DNA of 64,000 nucleotides from Athripsodes cinereus (taxonomy: Eukaryota; Arthropoda; Insecta; Trichoptera; Leptoceridae), in contig OX388314.1 in NCBI GenBank assembly GCA_947579605.1, positions 13,203,982 through 13,267,981 of the forward strand, given 5' to 3'. The stretch's first letter is position 1. Every line of letters begins with the position of its first letter. Shown in pieces: positions 60,201 to 64,000 of this stretch. A program made the position numbers and the translations under genes. The notes under the pieces are model-generated. The model did not search any database and was not told where the DNA came from. It worked only from the letters and a program-made list of their open reading frames with translations.

Positions 60201-63200
60201 CTTGCCAGCCAAAGATGAAGCAGAAGAAACTCGTCATAGACAAGAGTATCAACGAATTGTAGAAGCAGCACGGAAGAAAGAAGCTAGAGAAGCTAGAGAG
60301 AGAAGGAAACAACTTGCCAAGCAGGCCAAACACGAAGAAGGACTCAGTGCAGCGCTAAAAGAGTGGAATCAAAGTATATTACCTTGCTGGGAAACTATGT
60401 AAGTTAACAATATTTCTGCTTATCATTTCTCCATCTATTGTATGTCCTTGTTGACTGAATATTATTAATGTTTATTTTGTCATTTTGTAGGAAAAACACA
60501 CGAAAAACTCGAGATCTTTGGTGGTGTGGGATTCCCCCAGCTGTAAGAGGAAAAGTTTGGCAATTAGCAATAACTAATCATTTAAATGTAACCCAACAAC
60601 TTTACCATATCTGTGTTGAAAGAGCAAAACAGAAACTAGTGGAAGTTAAATTCAAGAAGAATGTAAATGGTACAAAGATTAGTTCAAAACTAAATGGAGT
60701 ATGTCAGGACGAGAAGACTCAAATGAGCGACAGTAATTGTGATAGTTCAAAAGACTATAAAACACAGTCCAGCTTTAAACCAAATGGATATTGTAATGGT
60801 GCAGATGTTCCATTAGATAGGCATAACCAATTGTCACATATCGGTCATGATATTAATAGAAAGCAGCAAGACGAACTTAACTCTAGGCTTAGTGATAGAT
60901 ATAACAAAGATTTCTGTAGACTGAGGAATCACAGTGAGCAGAATCTCACAAAACATTCAGAGCTGAGTATTGTGAAGAAAACTTTTCAGTCAGACCCTGA
61001 TCTCTGTGAATATAATAACGAAAGGAGCATGGAACTTATACAGTTGGACATATCTAGGACTTTCCCTAATTTGTGTATATTTCAACCTGGTGGTCCATAT
61101 TTTGATGTCCTCCATGAATTGTTAGCAGCCTATGTGTGTTATAGACCAGATGTTGGATATGTTCAGGTACCAAAGCCTTTTCTGTCATCTCGACTCTTAA
61201 ATTACTGTTTTTATGTCTTGACTTATACAAGTATTGATTATTATGGTACCTTCATAGTATAAGTAGAATAGGTTTGTTACCAACCAGATAATTAGGAATA
61301 GGTGTATCTTTTTTTATGTTTTCCTAGGGTGAACCATATTTAATGATAGGTTTCTAGTGAACTCCATTTTTGTGTTGTCACAATGCCCACTGGCATAGGG
61401 TTACCTTCTCCTGGCACATTAAAATATCTGCCATCTGAAGATGAAGAATAATGTTTCATCGAAACGTCATGGTTCACCTTCTGCCAATAGGCACAGTTTA
61501 CCCAGAAACCTATCATAACATATTGTACCAGCCTAGGCCAATCCGTAAGCGTCAAAACACTTAATACTCTCTTTTTTATCCTGCAGATGATGCATACCTT
61601 GCGATTAAATCACATCCATCATAAAATATGTCATATTTGAAAGGCTTGTATTTAAGTGATCATCAAAAATATACCAAAATCGTCACCAAATAATTCAATA
61701 TGATTGCCAAAATAGTAGATTGATCATCAAATCGTGATCCTCAAATATTTCTAATTTGAACCCAAAAAAATAAAATATTGTAACCAAATAATTCAATATG
61801 ATCGCCAAAATAGTAGATTGATCGTCAAATTGTGATCCTCAAATAATTCTAAATTGAACCCTAAAAAATATTGTCACCAAATAATTCAATATGATCGCCA
61901 AAATAGTAGATTGATCATCAAATCGTGATCCTCAAATATTTCGTAATGTTTGATCTATTTATATATATAGATCAAACATTAAATTGAATCCATAACAATA
62001 AAACATTTACCTACCAGCAAAAATAAAATCTGATTCCAATATAAATTTCTTACAGTTTTGTACAAATTACTTTTCTATAAAAAAAAATACTCGACAACGG
62101 GTGGAGACTATTTATATTCGAAATAAAACCGGCAAAAATAAAATCTAGTACCAATATAAATTTCCTACAGTTTCGTACACATTACTTTTTTATGGAAAAA
62201 ATACTCGACGACGGGTGGAGCTAATTTATGTTCGAACTAGATTTTATTTTATTTTTGCCGGCAAAAATAAAATAAAACCGGCGAAAATAAAATCTAGTTC
62301 GAATATAAATTTCCTTAAGTTTCGTACATATTACTTTTTTATTGGAAAAAATATTCAATAACGGTTGGGGCCGCAAGAAAAGAGTTTTTTTCCCAAAAAC
62401 TTGATTAAAAAATAATTCTATATATGGCAACGATTTCCTCGAGTTTCGTATATATTACTTTTTCTATGGAAAAAAATTCGACTACGGGTGGGGCCGCTCA
62501 AGTATCATAGTTCCGATAATAGTGCATCTGCAACGGGTCTGAGTATTCAAATATTATTATTGTAGTCGTGAATAGTGAAATAATAAAAAGGGTCATGTCA
62601 TTTTAAGCATTCTTAAAAAATCACGATAGTGAAGAAAGAAACTTTCTAATGAATTTACTTAAATATTATGAACGATTTTTGTTATTATACTTACAAATTT
62701 GGCGATCAATCTACTATTTTGGCAATCAATCTATTTATTTTATGGTCAAATGTATTTTTTGGTGGTCATACCGAAATATTTTGACGATCGGAATTTAATA
62801 TTTGTAGGTAATAATTTTGATGTTAGTTTCATTTATTTGATGATATTTATTTTATATTTTGATGATCGGAATATGAAATATTTGGTGGTATTGTTTTGGT
62901 GTTAATTTTACTTTTTTGATTATTGTTTTATTTTTCTGATGGTCGGTGACTAGGATCAAAAATATTATTTGATGATCATTTATATAATACCGTATTTGAA
63001 AATACATGTCTTGCTCTTCTGTAAAGTTACAATTTTGGAATTACCATAATTTTGATATACAACATACAATGTAATGTTTTTTTGTATTTCAGGGTATGTC
63101 ATTCTTAGCTGCTATTTTAATACTCAACATGGAGGCAGCAGAAGCATTTGTATGTTTTGCTAATTTACTCAACGGTCCAGTTCTCCGTGCTGCATTCACC

Positions 63201-63757
63201 CTAGATGCTCGAGGAGTACAGGCTCTGTGGGCAGCCCATCTCCATCTTCTCCAAGTTCAGCTTCCAGCCTTGCATGCTCATCATGAACAAACAAAGCTTG
63301 GTCCAGAACTCTACTTGTTGGAATGGCTCTATAGTGGATTTGCTAAAGCCATGCCTCTGGATGTGGCCTGCAGAGTTTGGGATGTTTTCTTGAGAGATGG
63401 AGAGGAATTCTTATTCAGAACTGCTTTAGGTAAATATACTTCAATCATACATAATATTTTATTATCATGTTGAATATAAATTTGTGTGTATTTTATCACC
63501 TATTGGACTTATATTTTGCTGAATATTATTTTATTTTAGGAGTGCTACATTTATACCAAGAAGAACTTCTGCAGATGGACTTCATTACAGCATCACAGTT
63601 TTTAACAAAACTTCCTGAAGATCTCTCAGCTGATGCCTTATTTAAGAGCATAAGCTATATCACTATGACCATAGATAAGATGACGTTCCAACAATTAGTT
63701 GATAAATACAAAGAAGAGAAATATACAGTATTGGATGAGGACCATGAGCTCAGATAG
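54748..63757 (+). CDS. TBC1D12/TBC1D14-type Rab GTPase-activating protein
   Basis: Six exons: 54748-54797, 55836-56156, 60192-60398, 60491-61166, 63093-63429 and 63540-63757. All junctions are GT-AG and in phase; the total is 1,809 nt, or 602 residues. The N-terminus (about 120 residues, Ser/Pro/Gln-rich) is followed by R-P-S-N-L-P-A-K and a charged helical segment (about 130-175). The TBC domain starts at W203-W204 and R212-G-x2-W216. The two catalytic fingers are I376-x2-D379-x2-R382 and Y416-x-Q418, both intact. Order and wording match TBC1D12/TBC1D14 (my reading from memory). In mammals these act on recycling endosomes with Rab11 and, for TBC1D14, in autophagosome formation. An insert of about 130 polar residues lies between R-A-K (about 242) and E-L-I-Q-L-D. 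It is much longer than in vertebrates as I recall them. Introns 2 and 5 contain several repeats. Confidence 0.92.
56157..57333. other. Intron 2 of the TBC gene, first part
   Basis: Non-coding, AT-rich, with a C run at about 56436-56447 and a (TA)n tract at 57192-57221. No gene seen on either strand. Confidence 0.5.
57192..57221. repeat. (TA)n microsatellite
   Basis: About 30 bases of alternating A and T. Confidence 0.85.
57334..57440 (-). repeat. SINE-like family copy
   Basis: CATCACGGCATGAGGGGTAG, CCAGTTGTCTAAC and ATTCAAGATGGGTGACA in reverse orientation. The copy is decayed and partly deleted. Confidence 0.6.
57570..57845 (-). repeat. SINE-like family copy, best preserved full length
   Basis: On the minus strand it starts GGAGCACCCGGTAAAGTATT and passes CCTGTAAAAGGCAGGTGTTT, TTCAGCGATGAGGTTTGCC and ATATGCTGCTGGTGTGCTGG. 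It ends ACCCCACTTGTGGG, TATGCCGTGATGGTATAGTA. I find no tRNA-like A/B boxes, so it may be a non-autonomous LINE 3' derivative instead of a tRNA SINE. Confidence 0.75.
58085..58315 (-). repeat. LINE 3' end (family E) with 76-bp tandem duplication
   Basis: A unit of 76 bp, from TGAACACATAATTTTGTGCA to TTCCAACTAACCCAAGA, occurs twice in tandem (about 58165-58240 and 58241-58309) with virtually no differences, so the duplication is recent. Confidence 0.75.
58336..58620 (+). mobile_element. Family B LINE 3' fragment, longest copy
   Basis: The frame reads W-Q-G-H-V-L-R-M-P-N-D-S-W, then F-R-P-Q-G, R-P-S-L-T-I-H-R-S-Y and R-A-Q-A-M-S, with a frameshift before the end and a GCGATGATAAAGATG tail. W-x-G-H-V-x-R is typical of the C-terminal region of non-LTR reverse transcriptases. 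Confidence 0.78.
58621..60191. other. Intron 2 of the TBC gene, last part
   Basis: AT-rich, without recognised repeats. It ends with TTTTATTATAG at 60191. Confidence 0.5.
61325..61520 (+). mobile_element. Small hammerhead-bearing unit in TBC intron 5
   Basis: AATGATAGGTTTCT near 61341 and AGAAACCTATCATAAC near 61504 form inverted ends, and GTGAACCATA/ATGGTTCACC is a second inverted pair. Between them lies a hammerhead fold. No coding capacity. It may be the terminal part of a Penelope-like element or a non-autonomous derivative. Confidence 0.5.
61431..61472 (+). ncRNA. Hammerhead ribozyme candidate in TBC intron 5
   Basis: Stem I CCAU (61431-61434), core CUGAAGA (61435-61441), stem II UGAA/UUCA with a long loop, core GAAA (61461-61464), C/G stem III of one pair, UC cleavage site (61467-61468), stem I AUGG (61469-61472). 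Two extra bases before GAAA make stem II less regular than in the other folds. Confidence 0.6.
61682..61945 (+). repeat. Tandem array, three units of about 95 bp
   Basis: Each unit contains ACCAAATAATTCAATATGAT (starts near 61685, 61783 and 61876), then GCCAAAATAGTAGATTGATC, then GTGATCCTCAAAT. Confidence 0.8.
62017..62500 (+). repeat. Tandem array, about four units of 115-150 bp
   Basis: Units share CAAAAATAAAATCT, AATATAAATTTC, AGTTTCGTACA and ACTTTTT, then TCGACNACGGGTGGAG. Starts lie near 62017, 62132 and 62281, with a diverged fourth near 62424. A palindrome (62233-62303) sits between the second and third. Confidence 0.75.
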
Positions 63758-64000
63758 TCAACACTGCAACCCAATTGTAATATCTTCTAGTGACAATACT
63801 GATTTTCCTAATATAAACCAGCCCTACTAAAGCTACCTTCTGTAAATCCAATGTAATGTAATAAGGATAATTATATTCAGTGTTGCGCATCCATATTTTG
63901 AATATGCCAAAGTTTTAAATAAGTTATTTAATCTGCTTAAAAATTGCATTTAAAATTATTTCAAAAATTTACTATTGACATACAAGAAAACTGTGATGTT

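Larger units (their letters stand above)
61648..62990. mobile_element. Repeat-rich element with GATCATCAAA motif ends
   Basis: TTAAGTGATCATCAAAAATAT on the left and ATATTATTTGATGATCATTTATA on the right are inverted. Many TGATCRYCAAAW variants occur on one strand in the left part and on the other strand in the right part (62700-62980). Two tandem arrays lie inside. No protein is encoded. I infer a non-autonomous DNA element; the class is unknown. Confidence 0.5.

Overview
The window is AT-rich animal nuclear DNA, almost certainly from an insect. It has spliced genes with GT-AG introns, dense non-LTR, Penelope-like and hAT-type transposable elements, and many (TA)n and (TAAA)n tracts. Base composition, the frequent GTAGGTAC-like strings and the retroelement types fit a hemipteran or lepidopteran. 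I cannot choose between them from sequence alone.

Three cellular loci are visible. Two short-chain dehydrogenase/reductase genes of the DHRSX/retinol-dehydrogenase type lie on the minus strand (39133-40401 and 44318-48354). They are tandem paralogs, each with one phase-0 intron after the same Gln codon. The upstream one has its intron enlarged about twelve-fold by a 2 kb hAT-like element and a SINE-like insertion. Both carry an inverted CCAAT motif about 70-100 bp before the ATG. On the plus strand, 54748-63757 is a TBC1D12/TBC1D14-type Rab GTPase-activating protein. I can join six exons into one 602-codon frame, including a 50-nt first coding exon. A fourth, spliced ORF at the left edge (1-1731, minus, cut by the window) is transposase-like and probably transposon-derived.

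The rest is mobile DNA. (a) A restriction-like-endonuclease (R2/R4/Dong-like) LINE C-terminus at 3902-4973, with two further copies of only its 3' UTR. (b) A LINE called family A here (31340-32208, with decayed copies at 11735-12190 and 13690-15345 and a tail at 41930-42004). (c) Family B LINE 3' fragments with GATGAT tails (2497, 13110, 30057, 58336). (d) Family C RTE-like LINE with nearly full RT domains (23850-25410 minus; 43399-44224 plus). (e) Penelope-like elements with GIY-YIG endonuclease remnants and hammerhead ribozymes. (f) hAT-type elements and MITEs with intact 8-bp target-site duplications at 6580, 19335, 26722, 32402, 44821 and 51208, plus an imperfect one at 38088. (g) Two tRNA-derived SINEs (16203 plus; 33500 minus) and an eight-copy SINE-like family whose 3' end imitates family A.

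The most notable pattern is a set of five convincing hammerhead ribozyme folds and one decayed fold, all with the same architecture: short stem I, CUGANGA, an unpaired U, stem II, GAAA, a 1-2 bp stem III and a UC or UU cleavage site. They sit in Penelope-like remnants, in a 12-bp-TSD fold-back element carrying one ribozyme in each arm, and in an intron of the TBC gene. Several nested insertions give a relative chronology, including a TA-flanked 983-bp element inside a family A copy whose empty site restores the LINE frame.
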